This document shows positions 8,118 through 17,347 of a stretch of 64,000 bases of DNA, one piece after another. The notes under the pieces were generated by a model. That model was not told where the DNA came from. It ran no database searches and saw only the letters and a program-made list of their open reading frames with translations. A program made the position numbers and the translations under genes. The DNA is from Paenibacillus aceris. GTDB lineage: Bacteria; Bacillota; Bacilli; Paenibacillales; NBRC-103111. The stretch spans positions 372,001-436,000 of the forward strand of contig NZ_JAGGKV010000002.1 of NCBI RefSeq assembly GCF_017874035.1, given 5' to 3'. Each line of letters opens with the position of its first letter. Position 1 is the stretch's first letter.

Positions 8118-9731
8118 TTACGATTTGGGTTGACGTGTGCCGTCAATTGGTTTCGTAATGCTTAAACGCGTTTTGGCTGCGAGTACCGGGCGGCGAACAA
8201 GAATTGAAAAGAAGCTCTTGGCATTAAACGGAATGAGCGGCCACATATATGGAGCGTTGTAGGATTTCCTTGTTGCCAGCCAGATCAGCCACAGGGTCGA
8301 TCCAACTACAAAGCCCGGGACATGGAAGATCGCAACAGCTATGAGAAGGCCCAACCTGATGATTCGATTCGCGAGCCCCAATTCATAGCTTGGCGTAGCA
8401 AACATCCCAATCGAAGCAAGGGCCAAATACAGAATAACTTCATTAATGAACAACCCTGTCTTGACAGCGATATCCCCTACCAAAATGGCTGCCACCAAGC
8501 CCATTGCAGTGGCAAGTGGGGAAGGGGTATGTACCGCGGCCATCCGCATCAGATCGATCCCTATATCGGCAATCAGAAATTGAACAATCAGCGGGAGCGT
8601 TCCTTCTTTCTGCGGTCCAAGAAATTCTAAGCCTGCCGGCTTCAATGAAGGATCCATCACCATCATAAACCAGAGCGGGAGCAGAAAGATCGAAGACATA
8701 ATGCCGGCAAACCGCACCCACCTTAAATAAGTGCCGATGAACGGCGTTTGTCTATATTCTTCAGCATGCTGCACATGGTGGAAAAAGGTCGTCGGTAAAA
8801 TCATGACGCTCGGAGACGTGTCTACGAACAAACAGACATGACCTTCCAACAAGTGCGCAGAGACGACGTCAGGACGCTCCGAATACCGAACCATTGGATA
8901 CGGATTCCAACCTTTATTGACGATTGCTTCCTCCAACTGCTTCTCCGCCAGCGGAAGCCCGTCGATCTTCAATTGGCTTATTTTTTCCTTAATAGCATCC
9001 ACCAAATCAGCATTCGCGATATCGTTGATATATCCTATACAGACGTCCGTTTTGGTGCGCATGCCGATTTGCATGATTTCCAGCTTCAACCGCTCATCGC
9101 GCACTCTTCGTCTGACGAGTGTCACGTTCATCAGTAAGGTTTCTACGAAACCGTCTCTTGAACCGCGCACGACCCGCTCCAAATCAGGCTCGCCTATGGA
9201 GCGAACCGGATAGCTCTTGACATCGACAGCGAGAGCAGCTGTCTCTCCTTCGATGAAGAAGGCTGTCCCTCCCATCAGCACCTGCCCTACGATTTCAGAC
9301 ATTTTTTTGTAGGACTTCACTTGGTTATGCGGGATTAGATTATCCATGAAAACTTGAAGCGTATGGTGAGAAACGTTTTCTTCAGGAGCGTAGGTGAGCC
9401 GCGTCAGTATGTCGGTTAAGACCGTATCCTTGACGAACCCATTGCAGTAGAAGATTCCTACCCTCTTCGAACCAAACACCATTTCTCTAAGTACAAGATC
9501 AAAGCTGCGGTTGAGGCCGACACGCTCCTCCAGCACGCGTTTTACATCTTCTAAATTGCTGGGGATCTCTTCCTGAATTTTCAACTCTTTCTCTTCTGGG
9601 GTCATATCCGTAATCGGATTATACTCGGATAGATTTCCTTCCTCATCGATCGCTAGTTTATCCAATTTTTGCTGTGAATCATTCACATTATCTTGTTCGT
9701 TGTCATGTCCTGTTTTGACAATCACTTTCAC
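8118..9731 (-). CDS. spoVAF: Stage V sporulation protein AF (GerA-family membrane protein)
   Basis: 537 residues from the chosen GTG at 9731, which has an AAAGGAGG site nine bases upstream. An in-frame ATG 51 bases earlier lies within spoVAB and lacks such a site. The N-terminal half is the soluble GerA-A type domain (RVGIFYCNGFVKD, GGTAFFIEG); the C-terminal half holds about five membrane segments and the PLATAMGLVAAILVGDIAVKTGLFINE-type core (first 20 residues or fewer seen as a family hallmark). In B. subtilis SpoVAF sits in the spore inner membrane and amplifies germination. Last gene of the spoVAA-AB-AF operon. Confidence 0.93.
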   Translation of the reverse strand: MKVIVKTGHDNEQDNVNDSQQKLDKLAIDEEGNLSEYNPITDMTPEEKELKIQEEIPSNLEDVKRVLEERVGLNRSFDLVLREMVFGSKRVGIFYCNGFVKDTVLTDILTRLTYAPEENVSHHTLQVFMDNLIPHNQVKSYKKMSEIVGQVLMGGTAFFIEGETAALAVDVKSYPVRSIGEPDLERVVRGSRDGFVETLLMNVTLVRRRVRDERLKLEIMQIGMRTKTDVCIGYINDIANADLVDAIKEKISQLKIDGLPLAEKQLEEAIVNKGWNPYPMVRYSERPDVVSAHLLEGHVCLFVDTSPSVMILPTTFFHHVQHAEEYRQTPFIGTYLRWVRFAGIMSSIFLLPLWFMMVMDPSLKPAGLEFLGPQKEGTLPLIVQFLIADIGIDLMRMAAVHTPSPLATAMGLVAAILVGDIAVKTGLFINEVILYLALASIGMFATPSYELGLANRIIRLGLLIAVAIFHVPGFVVGSTLWLIWLATRKSYNAPYMWPLIPFNAKSFFSILVRRPVLAAKTRLSITKPIDGTRQPKS

Positions 9732-9750
9732 GACGTACGCCTCCTTTACC

Positions 9751-10170
9751 TTAATAAAACAACCACTCAAACAAGGATCCAAACACTTTACCGAAAATCA
9801 TCGCCATGAGCAGCAATATCATATAGGAACCCATGCCCACCCTTTTGGCAAGGATCGGCAGCACATTAATAATTTCTGTGAGCGCAGCCGCCAGCATACC
9901 GACAAAACAACCTGCAAATAAGCCGACAAAGGCTGTTCCCATCGGGAAGAGATGCACTTTCGCATCGCTAAAATCAACCCACGTGAACAAAAGTGAGCCC
10001 AAGACAACGGCGGCCTCATAAGCACGTATTTTCGAGAATGAACGAGTGATCTGCGCCAGCCTGGGGATAATGTCCAGGACTACAAGGAATGCCACCATAC
10101 CGCTCCCTACGGCAATCCCTCCAGCTAAACCGATAAAAGCAATCAAAAGGACTTCCCCAAAGAGAGTCAT
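9751..10170 (-). CDS. spoVAB: Stage V sporulation protein AB
   Basis: 139 residues, four hydrophobic segments. The sequence follows the SpoVAB pattern, including GLAGGIAVGSGMVAFLVVL, IPRLAQITRS, YEAAVVLG and the late AAALTEIINVLPILAKRVG. It belongs to the forespore-expressed spoVA locus, needed for dipicolinic acid traffic, but its own role is not well defined. Its ATG overlaps the spoVAA stop (ATGA). The usual next genes (spoVAC, AD, AEB) are absent; spoVAF follows directly. Confidence 0.93.
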   Translation of the reverse strand: MTLFGEVLLIAFIGLAGGIAVGSGMVAFLVVLDIIPRLAQITRSFSKIRAYEAAVVLGSLLFTWVDFSDAKVHLFPMGTAFVGLFAGCFVGMLAAALTEIINVLPILAKRVGMGSYMILLLMAMIFGKVFGSLFEWLFY

Positions 10171-10802
10171 CCCTTCGACTCCCCTTCCTCGTGAATTTTT
10201 ATATACTCTTCGGTAATCACATAATGATTGACATTTTCTTGGTACATGAACATTTCCACTTCCAGAGGGCTTGGTTCTTCATTAAATTTCTTTTTAAACA
10301 AATGATTAAAGAAAATGACCATCCCAACACCTATGCCTAGCGAATACGGAATTTGCAGAATGAGGGGATGCTCGACTTTTTTGCCCGTCATTAATTCATA
10401 GATCCTTCGATGAACATCCAGCATGGACACATCCGCATGGAAATTCATAATCGCCAGTCCCGAACCTATGAACAATAGGAACCATACCAGACCAATGAGT
10501 ACAGGACTCACTTTTTTATTATCCGTATAAATCTCAAGGAGCACATGAGGTTCGCCAAAATGTTCAATTTGCAGCTCCGGGTACCGTTCCTTCACTTTTC
10601 GAATGATCAGCATCATATCAATCAGGACGCGGTTGCCATCCTCCTGCTGCGGCTTATGAATAATCAGCTGATTCAATGCTGTTTCATATTCAGGCTCTAC
10701 AAAAATTTGCGCGATATGTCGAAGCTGTACGACGCTCCCTTTACGAACACTAGCCCTTCTTCTGAGCCGGAGATACAATTGCGGAGCTCCTGTCCTAACC
10801 AT
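10167..10802 (-). CDS. spoVAA: Stage V sporulation protein AA
   Basis: 211 residues from the ATG at 10802, which has AAGGGAGTGAGACC upstream and starts MVRTGAPQLYLRLRRRA as in other SpoVAA proteins; the longer in-frame extension is unlikely. A cytosolic N-terminal domain of about 100 residues precedes two hydrophobic segments (VLIGLVWFLLFIGSGLAIM and LGIGVGMVIFFNHLF). First gene of a three-gene operon with spoVAB and spoVAF. In B. subtilis this gene follows sigF immediately; here an SulP gene and a small plus-strand gene intervene. Confidence 0.92.
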   Translation of the reverse strand: MVRTGAPQLYLRLRRRASVRKGSVVQLRHIAQIFVEPEYETALNQLIIHKPQQEDGNRVLIDMMLIIRKVKERYPELQIEHFGEPHVLLEIYTDNKKVSPVLIGLVWFLLFIGSGLAIMNFHADVSMLDVHRRIYELMTGKKVEHPLILQIPYSLGIGVGMVIFFNHLFKKKFNEEPSPLEVEMFMYQENVNHYVITEEYIKIHEEGESKG

Positions 10803-10979
10803 GGTCTCACTCCCTTCAGTACTTACGGGTCTCATCCATGTATAGGAGTAGTATGCAAAATGTTTCCTACCCATAATCGTCTGCCTCAATGGTAAATTCT
10901 CCAGGAATAAAGCTGCCCTCAAATTGGCATAGTAAGAATGGATAACGATAACTTATTCCATATCAAAGAAGGTGAAAAC

Positions 10980-11192
10980 ATGGCAAAACTGGCGTTAACA
11001 CTAGTGATTATTGGTGCGCTGAATTGGCTTTTAGTTGGGCTCTTCGAATGGGATTTAGTTTCAGCTATACTGGGTGGGGATTCTCATCGGGAATCTTCGG
11101 CTTTAAGTCGCATCATCTATACCATTGTCGGCTTATGCGGAATTTACTGCGTAAGATTTTATTCCGACGGCAGCAGATATTCTGCTAGATAA
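10980..11192 (+). CDS. Small DUF378-like membrane protein
   Basis: 70 residues starting MAKLALTLVIIGALNWLLVG, with two hydrophobic helices around residues 5-25 and 43-60. This matches the short DUF378 proteins (family opening with LxxIGALNWGLVG). Function unknown. The ATG at 10980 has AGAAGGTG upstream. It is one of few plus-strand genes here, divergent from spoVAA and convergent with the SulP gene. The tail YSDGSRYSAR is less conserved. Confidence 0.82.
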   Translation: MAKLALTLVIIGALNWLLVGLFEWDLVSAILGGDSHRESSALSRIIYTIVGLCGIYCVRFYSDGSRYSAR

Positions 11193-11212
11193 ACGCATAG
11201 GTGAATAAAAGA

Positions 11213-11251
11213 AAGCCGCCATACCCAGTAGATCTACGGGTAAATAGCGGC
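11213..11251. terminator. Bidirectional terminator between DUF378 gene and SulP gene
   Basis: AGCCGC-ATACCC pairs with GGGTA-AATAGCGGCT around an AGTAGATCTAC loop. A T-run follows on the plus side (CTTTT) and a run of A precedes it, so it can serve both convergent genes. Confidence 0.8.
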
Positions 11252-11266
11252 TCTTTTACATGTTTT

Positions 11267-12697
11267 TTATCGAACGTGTTCAACTAATCCTTTACTTTCC
11301 TCATTCAATCCAATACAAATCACTTTCTTATTCAGCTGCTCGTATTTTGCAATCGTTTTGGCAATGGCCGTAACCGCCGAATGATCCCACACATGTGAGT
11401 TGCTAAAATCGATCGCAATCGTTTCCGGGTCATTTCTATAATCAAATAAATCGATAAAGTAGGTCATTGTTCCAAAAAACAACTGTCCGGAAATGCGATA
11501 CGTTTTGGCTCCGTTAGCCTCTATGGAGGTGTGCGCCTTGATTTTTGCCGATTTCCAGCCAAATATAAGCGCGCTTAAGGTAACCCCCGAGAGGACACCA
11601 ATGGCTAAGTTAGAGGTTGCAACAACGATAGCTACAGTGATCACCATAACCAGCGCGTCACTTCGTGGTATTTTGGTCAAGGTACGCAAGGAGTTCCAAT
11701 CGAAAGTGCCCATGGACACCATAAACATAACACCGACTAGTGCCCCCATCGGAATTTGCTTAACCACATTGCCTAGCACCATGATTAGAAAAAGCAGAAA
11801 CACCCCTGAAACAAAGGTAGACAGACGAGAACGTCCTCCTGATTTTACGTTAATCACGGTTTGACCGATCATCGCGCAGCCTGCCATCCCGCCAAAAAAT
11901 CCAGAGAACATATTCGCAATCCCTTGCCCCCGAACTTCTTTATTTTTGTCACTTTTCGTTTCCGTCATTTCATCCACGATCGTCGCTGTCATTAAGGATT
12001 CCGTTATTCCCACTACGGCTAAAGCCAAGGAAATGGGAAGAATCACAGCAATGGCTTGCAGAGACAAATGGAAGTTTGGCACATGGAAGAAAGGCAACGT
12101 CTGTGTGATTTCCCCCATATCTCCCACTGTGTGAACATCCAAATGAAGGTTGATCGACACAATTGTCATAACAATAATGGCAACCAAGGCGGAAGGAACC
12201 GCTTTGGTTATTCTCGGCAGCCCGTAAATAATGACCAATGTACCGGCCACCATAGCATACATCTGCCAGTGGGCACCAGCAAAGCTAGGCAGCTGAGCCA
12301 TAAAAATAATAATGGCGAGCGCATTCACAAACCCAACAACAACCGAGTGCGGAATGAACGTAATAAATTTCCCGAATTTCAAAACGCCCATAAGATATTG
12401 AATGATACCCGTCAGAATGCTTGCCGCGAATAAGTACTCGATCCCGTATTTTGCCACCAATGGTCCCATTAGCGAAGCCATCGCCCCGGTTGCCGCAGAA
12501 ATCATCCCCATGCGGCCACCTGTGAAGGAAATCACCAGAGCTATGATGAAGGAAGCATATAAGCCAACCATCGGGTCTACCCCGGCCAGAATCGAGAAGG
12601 CGATCGCCTCGGGAATTAACGCTAAAGCAACGGTCATCCCGGATAATACATCTTTTCGTACATTAATAAACCATGAATTCTTCCATTTCCCGTACAA
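11267..12697 (-). CDS. SulP family anion transporter (candidate bicarbonate or sulfate)
   Basis: 476 residues with ten or more membrane segments followed by a short C-terminal STAS domain (from about residue 400, containing WDHSAVTAI). The opening [20 protein letters not shown] and [11 protein letters not shown] are SLC26/SulP core motifs. The substrate cannot be read from sequence; close relatives include BicA-like bicarbonate transporters and sulfate permeases. The start is a TTG at 12697 with GAGGAG nine bases upstream. It sits alone between sigF and spoVAA, breaking the linkage usual in Bacillus. Confidence 0.88.
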   Translation of the reverse strand: MYGKWKNSWFINVRKDVLSGMTVALALIPEAIAFSILAGVDPMVGLYASFIIALVISFTGGRMGMISAATGAMASLMGPLVAKYGIEYLFAASILTGIIQYLMGVLKFGKFITFIPHSVVVGFVNALAIIIFMAQLPSFAGAHWQMYAMVAGTLVIIYGLPRITKAVPSALVAIIVMTIVSINLHLDVHTVGDMGEITQTLPFFHVPNFHLSLQAIAVILPISLALAVVGITESLMTATIVDEMTETKSDKNKEVRGQGIANMFSGFFGGMAGCAMIGQTVINVKSGGRSRLSTFVSGVFLLFLIMVLGNVVKQIPMGALVGVMFMVSMGTFDWNSLRTLTKIPRSDALVMVITVAIVVATSNLAIGVLSGVTLSALIFGWKSAKIKAHTSIEANGAKTYRISGQLFFGTMTYFIDLFDYRNDPETIAIDFSNSHVWDHSAVTAIAKTIAKYEQLNKKVICIGLNEESKGLVEHVR

Positions 12698-12811
12698 CTA
12701 GACACGCTCCTCAGTAGAAAAAAACAGTAATTGATGTTCAAAATCGCATGAAATCCGCTTCATGATTGGCAGTTAATTATTATACAGAAATATTGACTTT
12801 GTCTCTATATA

Positions 12812-12846
12812 GAAAAAATAACCGCCCTCCGGATGGAGAACGGTTA
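12812..12846 (-). terminator. Terminator downstream of sigF
   Basis: Minus-strand AACCGTTCTCC-ATCC-GGAGGGCGGTT is an 11-pair stem followed by ATTTTTTC. It ends the spoIIA operon, so spoVAA is not co-transcribed with sigF here. Confidence 0.9.
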
Positions 12847-12863
12847 CTTTTGGTGCTGCCCGA

Positions 12864-13619
12864 TTATTGGGCAATCTGATCTTTAATCGATTGTAAAATT
12901 TTCTTTTCCAACCGCGATACTTGAACTTGGGAAATACCCAGCCTGCTGGCAACCTCAGACTGTGTTTGATCCCGGAAATAGCGGAGATAGACTATGAGCC
13001 GTTCTCGCTCGGACAGTGTTCCAATGGCCTCGTTAAGCGCGAGCTTCTCGAACCACTTTTCACCGGTCTCATCAGAGATTTGATCCATTAAAGTGATCGG
13101 ATCGCCGTCATTTTCGAATACAGTCTCATGAATCGATGAAAGCGGCTTATTGGCTTCCTGCGCGAAAACAACTTCCTCCGCCGTGATCATAAGCTCTTCT
13201 GCCACCTCTTTAATCGTAGGAAGCCTGCCAAGCCTTTTGGATAACTCGTCCTTCGTCTTGCGGATCTTATTGGCCAGTTCTTTGAGCGAACGGCTGACTT
13301 TGAGTGTTCCGTCATCCCGGAGGAAACGCTGAATTTCGCCGATAATCATCGGCACCGCATAGGTTGAAAACTTCACATCATAGGACAGATCGAATTTATC
13401 AACGGACTTCAGCAGCCCGATGCAACCGATCTGGAACAAATCTTCGGCTTCGTATCCCCGGTTCAAAAAGCGTTGAACCACAGACCAGACCAAGCGGATA
13501 TTGCAGCTGACGAGTGTTTCTCTGGCGAGTCCATCTCCGGATTGGCTGAGGGCGATTAACCGTTTGACTTCCGAATCGTCTAAATAACTGTGAGAAGCAT
13601 GCTTCAGATCGACATCCAT
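12864..13619 (-). CDS. sigF: RNA polymerase sigma-F factor
   Basis: 251 residues. Region 2 (DLFQIGCIGLLKSVDKFDLSYDVKFSTYAVPMI, about 60-92; only short parts cited as markers) and the region 4 HTH with SQVQVSRLEKKIL are typical of the sigma-F/G/B subgroup. It is the first forespore-specific sigma factor, held inactive by SpoIIAB. Third gene of the spoIIA operon, 11 bases after spoIIAB. The ATG is preceded by AGGGG. Confidence 0.97.
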   Translation of the reverse strand: MDVDLKHASHSYLDDSEVKRLIALSQSGDGLARETLVSCNIRLVWSVVQRFLNRGYEAEDLFQIGCIGLLKSVDKFDLSYDVKFSTYAVPMIIGEIQRFLRDDGTLKVSRSLKELANKIRKTKDELSKRLGRLPTIKEVAEELMITAEEVVFAQEANKPLSSIHETVFENDGDPITLMDQISDETGEKWFEKLALNEAIGTLSERERLIVYLRYFRDQTQSEVASRLGISQVQVSRLEKKILQSIKDQIAQ

Positions 13620-13630
13620 AGATCAAACCC

Positions 13631-14077
13631 CTAATTGTATAAAGCTTTTTTAGATTCAATTCGCTTCAACATGTTTATTTTGGTTCCGATTCCGACGGCC
13701 GTCACAACTTCCACTTCGTCCATGAAATTTTCCATAATCGTGAATCCCATTCCTGAGCGTTCGAGTTCTGGCTTGGATGTGTAGAGAGGCTGTTTCGCTT
13801 GTTCCAAATCATCAATGCCTGAACCCTCGTCCTCTATCGTAATTCGGACTATATCATCTTCAATTTTCGTTGTAATGGTAATTACACCATCCGGTTTATT
13901 GTTGTAACCATGAATAATCGAATTCGTTACAGCTTCCGATACAACCGTTTTGATATCGGTTAATTCATTCAAGGTTGGATCCAATTGCGAAACGAAAGCA
14001 GCAACAGCTACACGCGCAAAGGCTTCATTCTCCGAACGACTGGCAAACTGCAGCGTCATAAAGTTCTGCTCGCTCAT
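13631..14077 (-). CDS. spoIIAB: Anti-sigma F factor (serine kinase)
   Basis: 148 residues of the GHKL ATPase fold, with the N box ([12 protein letters not shown]), G1 box ([10 protein letters not shown]) and a GMGF loop near [13 protein letters not shown]. It binds sigma-F and phosphorylates SpoIIAA. Its ATG overlaps the spoIIAA stop by four bases. The order AA-AB-sigF is identical to B. subtilis. Confidence 0.97.
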   Translation of the reverse strand: MSEQNFMTLQFASRSENEAFARVAVAAFVSQLDPTLNELTDIKTVVSEAVTNSIIHGYNNKPDGVITITTKIEDDIVRITIEDEGSGIDDLEQAKQPLYTSKPELERSGMGFTIMENFMDEVEVVTAVGIGTKINMLKRIESKKALYN

Positions 14078-14430
14078 AGTGCAACCTCCAGACTGGACAT
14101 TGCATTACGTTCGTTATCTTGAATGGATACGATCTTAAACATGCCGGAAAGCTCGAACAATCGGTAGACTGCAGGAGAAACGTCACAAACGACCATCTTG
14201 CCGCCTTTATTCGTAATTTGCTTATAGCGGCCGAGAATGACGCCTAGACCCGAGCTGTCCATGAAAGAAAGATCCTTCAAACTCAGGATCAAGTGGTGCG
14301 TATGCTCTTTGGCAATCGCTTCCTCCATCCTCGCTTTCACAACATCGGCAGTATGGTGGTCCAGCTCGCCTTTCAATCTAACAATCAGCGCTCTTCGGCC
14401 TTGCTCGAATTCAATTTGCAGGCTCAACAT
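14074..14430 (-). CDS. spoIIAA: Anti-sigma F factor antagonist
   Basis: 118 residues from the ATG at 14430, seven bases after GAGGGG. A GTG two codons upstream is almost on top of that site and is a worse choice. STAS domain with the phosphorylated serine in [15 protein letters not shown]. Dephosphorylated SpoIIAA frees sigma-F from SpoIIAB after septation. First gene of the operon; a candidate sigma-H promoter lies about 70 bases upstream. Confidence 0.96.
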   Translation of the reverse strand: MLSLQIEFEQGRRALIVRLKGELDHHTADVVKARMEEAIAKEHTHHLILSLKDLSFMDSSGLGVILGRYKQITNKGGKMVVCDVSPAVYRLFELSGMFKIVSIQDNERNAMSSLEVAL

Positions 14431-14498
14431 GTTCACTCCCCTCAGCTGAGAGACTTTGAGCTAGACTCAAAGATCCCTATATTAAGTCATGAAACTTA

Positions 14499-14528
14499 AT
14501 TTTCTACAACTGAGACGGGAACTCCTGC
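14499..14528 (-). promoter_or_regulatory. Candidate sigma-H promoter of spoIIAA-spoIIAB-sigF
   Basis: Minus-strand GCAGGAGTT and GTAGAAAAT are separated by 12 bases, close to the sigma-H pattern RNAGGAWWW/RNNGAATWW with one deviation in each box. It lies between dacF and spoIIAA, the place where the B. subtilis sigma-H promoter is found. A second short inverted repeat, CTTTGAG-CTAGA-CTCAAAG (14454-14472), lies in the leader. Confidence 0.6.
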
Positions 14529-14597
14529 CCCCCGACAAAACTAGAAGAAAACCGCTAAAACTAGAACTAAAGTGTGTTTATTCGAGGAATCTCACCA

Positions 14598-15779
14598 TTA
14601 GTCCGTATGGAACATGTGTGCGGTCGTCCGTTTGAACAGCTTCCACCAAGATGCTTTATCCACAGCGACAGGAGACTCAAGAGGGTACTCGGTAAGCACA
14701 TTATCGCCGCTATAAACAACAATTTTGCCAATGGGTTGGCCCATCGTGATTGGCGCTCTCAAGTTCGGATCCAATTGCAGCTCATGTCGAATGTTATCCG
14801 TAGCCGTTCCCTTTTTCATTAAAATGCTGTAATTTTGCTTTGCAACTAACGGAACTGTCGAAACCTGACCCTTATTTACGGTAAAACTACCCAGACTATC
14901 ACCTGATTTGAATAAAGGGTAGTTCGTAAATTGGGCAAAAGCATAGTCAAACAGCTTCGTGACCTCAGCGTTCCGTGTTTTGGTATTCGGTTCACCAAGC
15001 ACTACGGCCACGACGCGCAAATTATCGCGTTTCGCCGTTGCCGATAAACAGAACTTCGCTTCGCTAGTGTAGCCTGTTTTGAGCCCGTCTGCGCCGCTGT
15101 AGAAGCGCACAAGCTTATTCGTATTCACTAACCAGAACGGGGTAGGCGATTCTTTTCGCAAATAGTCTTGATAAGCGCCTGTAAATTTCGTAATCTCTTC
15201 ATGCTTAAGAAGTTCTCGGGACATGACCGCTATATCATTTGCTGTTGTATAGTGATTGGCGACCGGCAGTCCGTTACAGTTTGAAAAATGTGTGTTTTTC
15301 ATTCCTAGCTGCTGTGCGCGTTCGTTCATCATTTGCACAAAATTTTCTTCGGATCCCGCGATTTTCTCTGCCATAGCTACAGAAGCATCGTTACCGGAAG
15401 CCATTGCAATCCCCTTCAGCATTTCTTGAACGGTCATTTCCTCGCCTGGCTCCAGAAAGATTTGCGAACCGCCCATGGAGGCTGCGTACTCACTGACACG
15501 AACTTTCTCATCCATTTTAATATTGCCTTTGTCAATCGCTTCCATAATCAAAAGCATCGTCATGATTTTCGTAATACTTGCTGGCGGGAGCTTGGCATCT
15601 TTGTTTTTCTCCGCGATGACCGTGCCTGTGTCCGCGTCCATCAAAACCGCAGATTGCGCATTCGGTGTTAAATCAACCGTCGGCGCTTTCTTCTCTTCCG
15701 CATAAGCTGCCGGTAAGATTAGCATCACGCATAACTGTAAACAGAATAAACTTAGTAGCCCTTTTTTTCGCATTGCCAT
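14598..15779 (-). CDS. dacF: D-alanyl-D-alanine carboxypeptidase (penicillin-binding protein)
   Basis: 393 residues. A signal peptide is seen (MAMRKKGLLSLFCLQLCVMLILPAAYA). The serine-hydrolase motifs are SITK (S at about residue 68), SGN in MASGNDASV and KTG in GLKTGYTSEAKF. A C-terminal beta domain follows. It trims the pentapeptide of peptidoglycan, in B. subtilis in the forespore. The ATG follows AGGAGGGGTACA. Located just upstream of spoIIA as in B. subtilis, so read-through into the operon is possible. Confidence 0.94.
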   Translation of the reverse strand: MAMRKKGLLSLFCLQLCVMLILPAAYAEEKKAPTVDLTPNAQSAVLMDADTGTVIAEKNKDAKLPPASITKIMTMLLIMEAIDKGNIKMDEKVRVSEYAASMGGSQIFLEPGEEMTVQEMLKGIAMASGNDASVAMAEKIAGSEENFVQMMNERAQQLGMKNTHFSNCNGLPVANHYTTANDIAVMSRELLKHEEITKFTGAYQDYLRKESPTPFWLVNTNKLVRFYSGADGLKTGYTSEAKFCLSATAKRDNLRVVAVVLGEPNTKTRNAEVTKLFDYAFAQFTNYPLFKSGDSLGSFTVNKGQVSTVPLVAKQNYSILMKKGTATDNIRHELQLDPNLRAPITMGQPIGKIVVYSGDNVLTEYPLESPVAVDKASWWKLFKRTTAHMFHTD

Positions 15780-15901
15780 TGTACCCCTCCTGTGAGATAT
15801 GAAGTGAAATCCAGACGCTTGCAGCTTGAATGACTGCTAATCAGTCTTGACGAATTTCACTCAAAATATTCCAAAGAGAGGGGAAATATAGCAGAAACAA
15901 C

Positions 15902-15943
15902 AAAAAGCTATCCCACAGGTTTGAAAGACCCGTAAGATAGCTC
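15902..15943 (-). terminator. Terminator downstream of pdp
   Basis: Minus-strand AGCTATCTTACGGGT pairs with ACCTGTGGGATAGCT around CTTTCAA, followed by TTTTTG. Confidence 0.9.
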
Positions 15944-15962
15944 CATCCATGTAGCAGGTGTA

Positions 15963-17264
15963 CTAGACAATCACATCATAAATCAATTGCACAGGAGCCG
16001 GTTTGCCGGACTCTATGCGATAAGCGTCTTGAATCATCGCCGTGACTTCCTTCACGTCCTGCCGATTCGCATGAATGGTGCAAATGGACTCTCCGGCTTT
16101 GACAGGATCACCGATTTTCTTATTCAAAGTGAGTCCTACCGCATAGTCGATCTGATCTTCCTTCTTGGCACGTCCCGCTCCTAGAAGCATAGCGGCAATC
16201 CCGATTTGTTCGGCATCAATCTGATTCACATAACCTTCCTGCTCCGCAAGCACCTCGAAATGATGCGCAGCGGCCGGCAGAAGTTCGGGCTGGTCCACCA
16301 CGTTCGGATCGCCTCCTTGGCTCGCCACAAATCGTTTGAACGTGTCCAGCGCCTTCCCAGTCATCACAATGTCGCGAACGGCCGCCTGCGCCTCTTCAAA
16401 GCTCTCAAACACTTTGCCGAGCAGCGACATGTACGCCGCTACAGATATCGCTACTTCCGTCAACTCCTTATCGCCTGTGCCGCGCAGCACTTCGATGGAT
16501 TCGCGGATTTCATTGGCATTGCCAATTTCACGCCCGAGCGGCTGCTCCATATCCGTGATCATCGCAATCGTTTTGCGATTCAATTTGAGGCCGATATCAA
16601 CCATTGTGCGAGCAAGCACTCTGGCGTCATCCACGGTTTTCATAAATGCCCCTGAACCGATTTTCACATCAAGGACAATAGCGTCAGCGCCGGATGCAAT
16701 TTTTTTGCTCATGATGGAGCTGGCGATTAGCGGAATCGAGTCTACCGTTGCTGTAACATCCCGCAAGGCATACATCTTCTTATCCGCAGGTGCTAAATTG
16801 CCGCTCTGGCCAACGATGGCGATTTTGTTCGTATTCACTGCCGTTATGAAATCTTCCTTCGACAATTCAATTCGAAAGCCCGGAATCGATTCCAGCTTAT
16901 CCACGGTTCCACCCGTATGTCCTAGGCCTCTGCCTGACATCTTGGCAACCGGAACACCGAGCGAAGCGACAATCGGACCCACAATCAAGCTAATTTTGTC
17001 GCCTACTCCTCCAGTGGAGTGCTTATCTACTTTAATTCCGGCAATCTCCGATAAATCAATCATTTCTCCTGAGCCTGCCATAGCCATCGTAAGCGCCGAG
17101 ATCTCCTCACTTGTCATGCCATTGAAGAAAATCGCCATCAACAAGGCGGACATCTGATAATCCGGGATATCTCCTTTTGTATAACCATTGACGATATAAG
17201 TGATTTCTTGCTCAGTCAGCGCTTCTGCCGACCGTTTCTTATGTATTAGATCAACCATTCTCAT
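15963..17264 (-). CDS. pdp: Pyrimidine-nucleoside phosphorylase
   Basis: 433 residues. Phosphorolysis of uridine, thymidine and deoxyuridine. The N-terminal RMVDLIHKKR, the phosphate-binding KHSTGGVGDKISL and the MSGRGLGHTGGTVDKLESI signature are all present (each cited in part). Start ATG has AGGAGG seven bases upstream. Part of a nucleoside-salvage group with the two purine phosphorylases and deoB further upstream, though two other genes lie between. Confidence 0.97.
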   Translation of the reverse strand: MRMVDLIHKKRSAEALTEQEITYIVNGYTKGDIPDYQMSALLMAIFFNGMTSEEISALTMAMAGSGEMIDLSEIAGIKVDKHSTGGVGDKISLIVGPIVASLGVPVAKMSGRGLGHTGGTVDKLESIPGFRIELSKEDFITAVNTNKIAIVGQSGNLAPADKKMYALRDVTATVDSIPLIASSIMSKKIASGADAIVLDVKIGSGAFMKTVDDARVLARTMVDIGLKLNRKTIAMITDMEQPLGREIGNANEIRESIEVLRGTGDKELTEVAISVAAYMSLLGKVFESFEEAQAAVRDIVMTGKALDTFKRFVASQGGDPNVVDQPELLPAAAHHFEVLAEQEGYVNQIDAEQIGIAAMLLGAGRAKKEDQIDYAVGLTLNKKIGDPVKAGESICTIHANRQDVKEVTAMIQDAYRIESGKPAPVQLIYDVIV

Positions 17265-17305
17265 ACCCGTTCCTCCTAAGCGTTTTCATAATGATTAAAA
17301 TCGAA

Positions 17306-17330
17306 AAAAGGGAGCTGCCAGAGCCCCCTT
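17306..17330 (-). terminator. Terminator downstream of the CuA-like gene
   Basis: Minus-strand GGGGGCT-CTGGC-AGCTCCC followed by TTTTTTC, located between the CuA-like gene and pdp. Confidence 0.85.
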
Positions 17331-17347
17331 CGAACTATTATTCTCTT

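Noticed and set aside
16336..17157. 273-codon plus-strand open frame opposite pdp
   Set aside because: It is entirely antisense to the well-supported pdp gene, has no RBS and no recognisable domain; it is a shadow of pdp.
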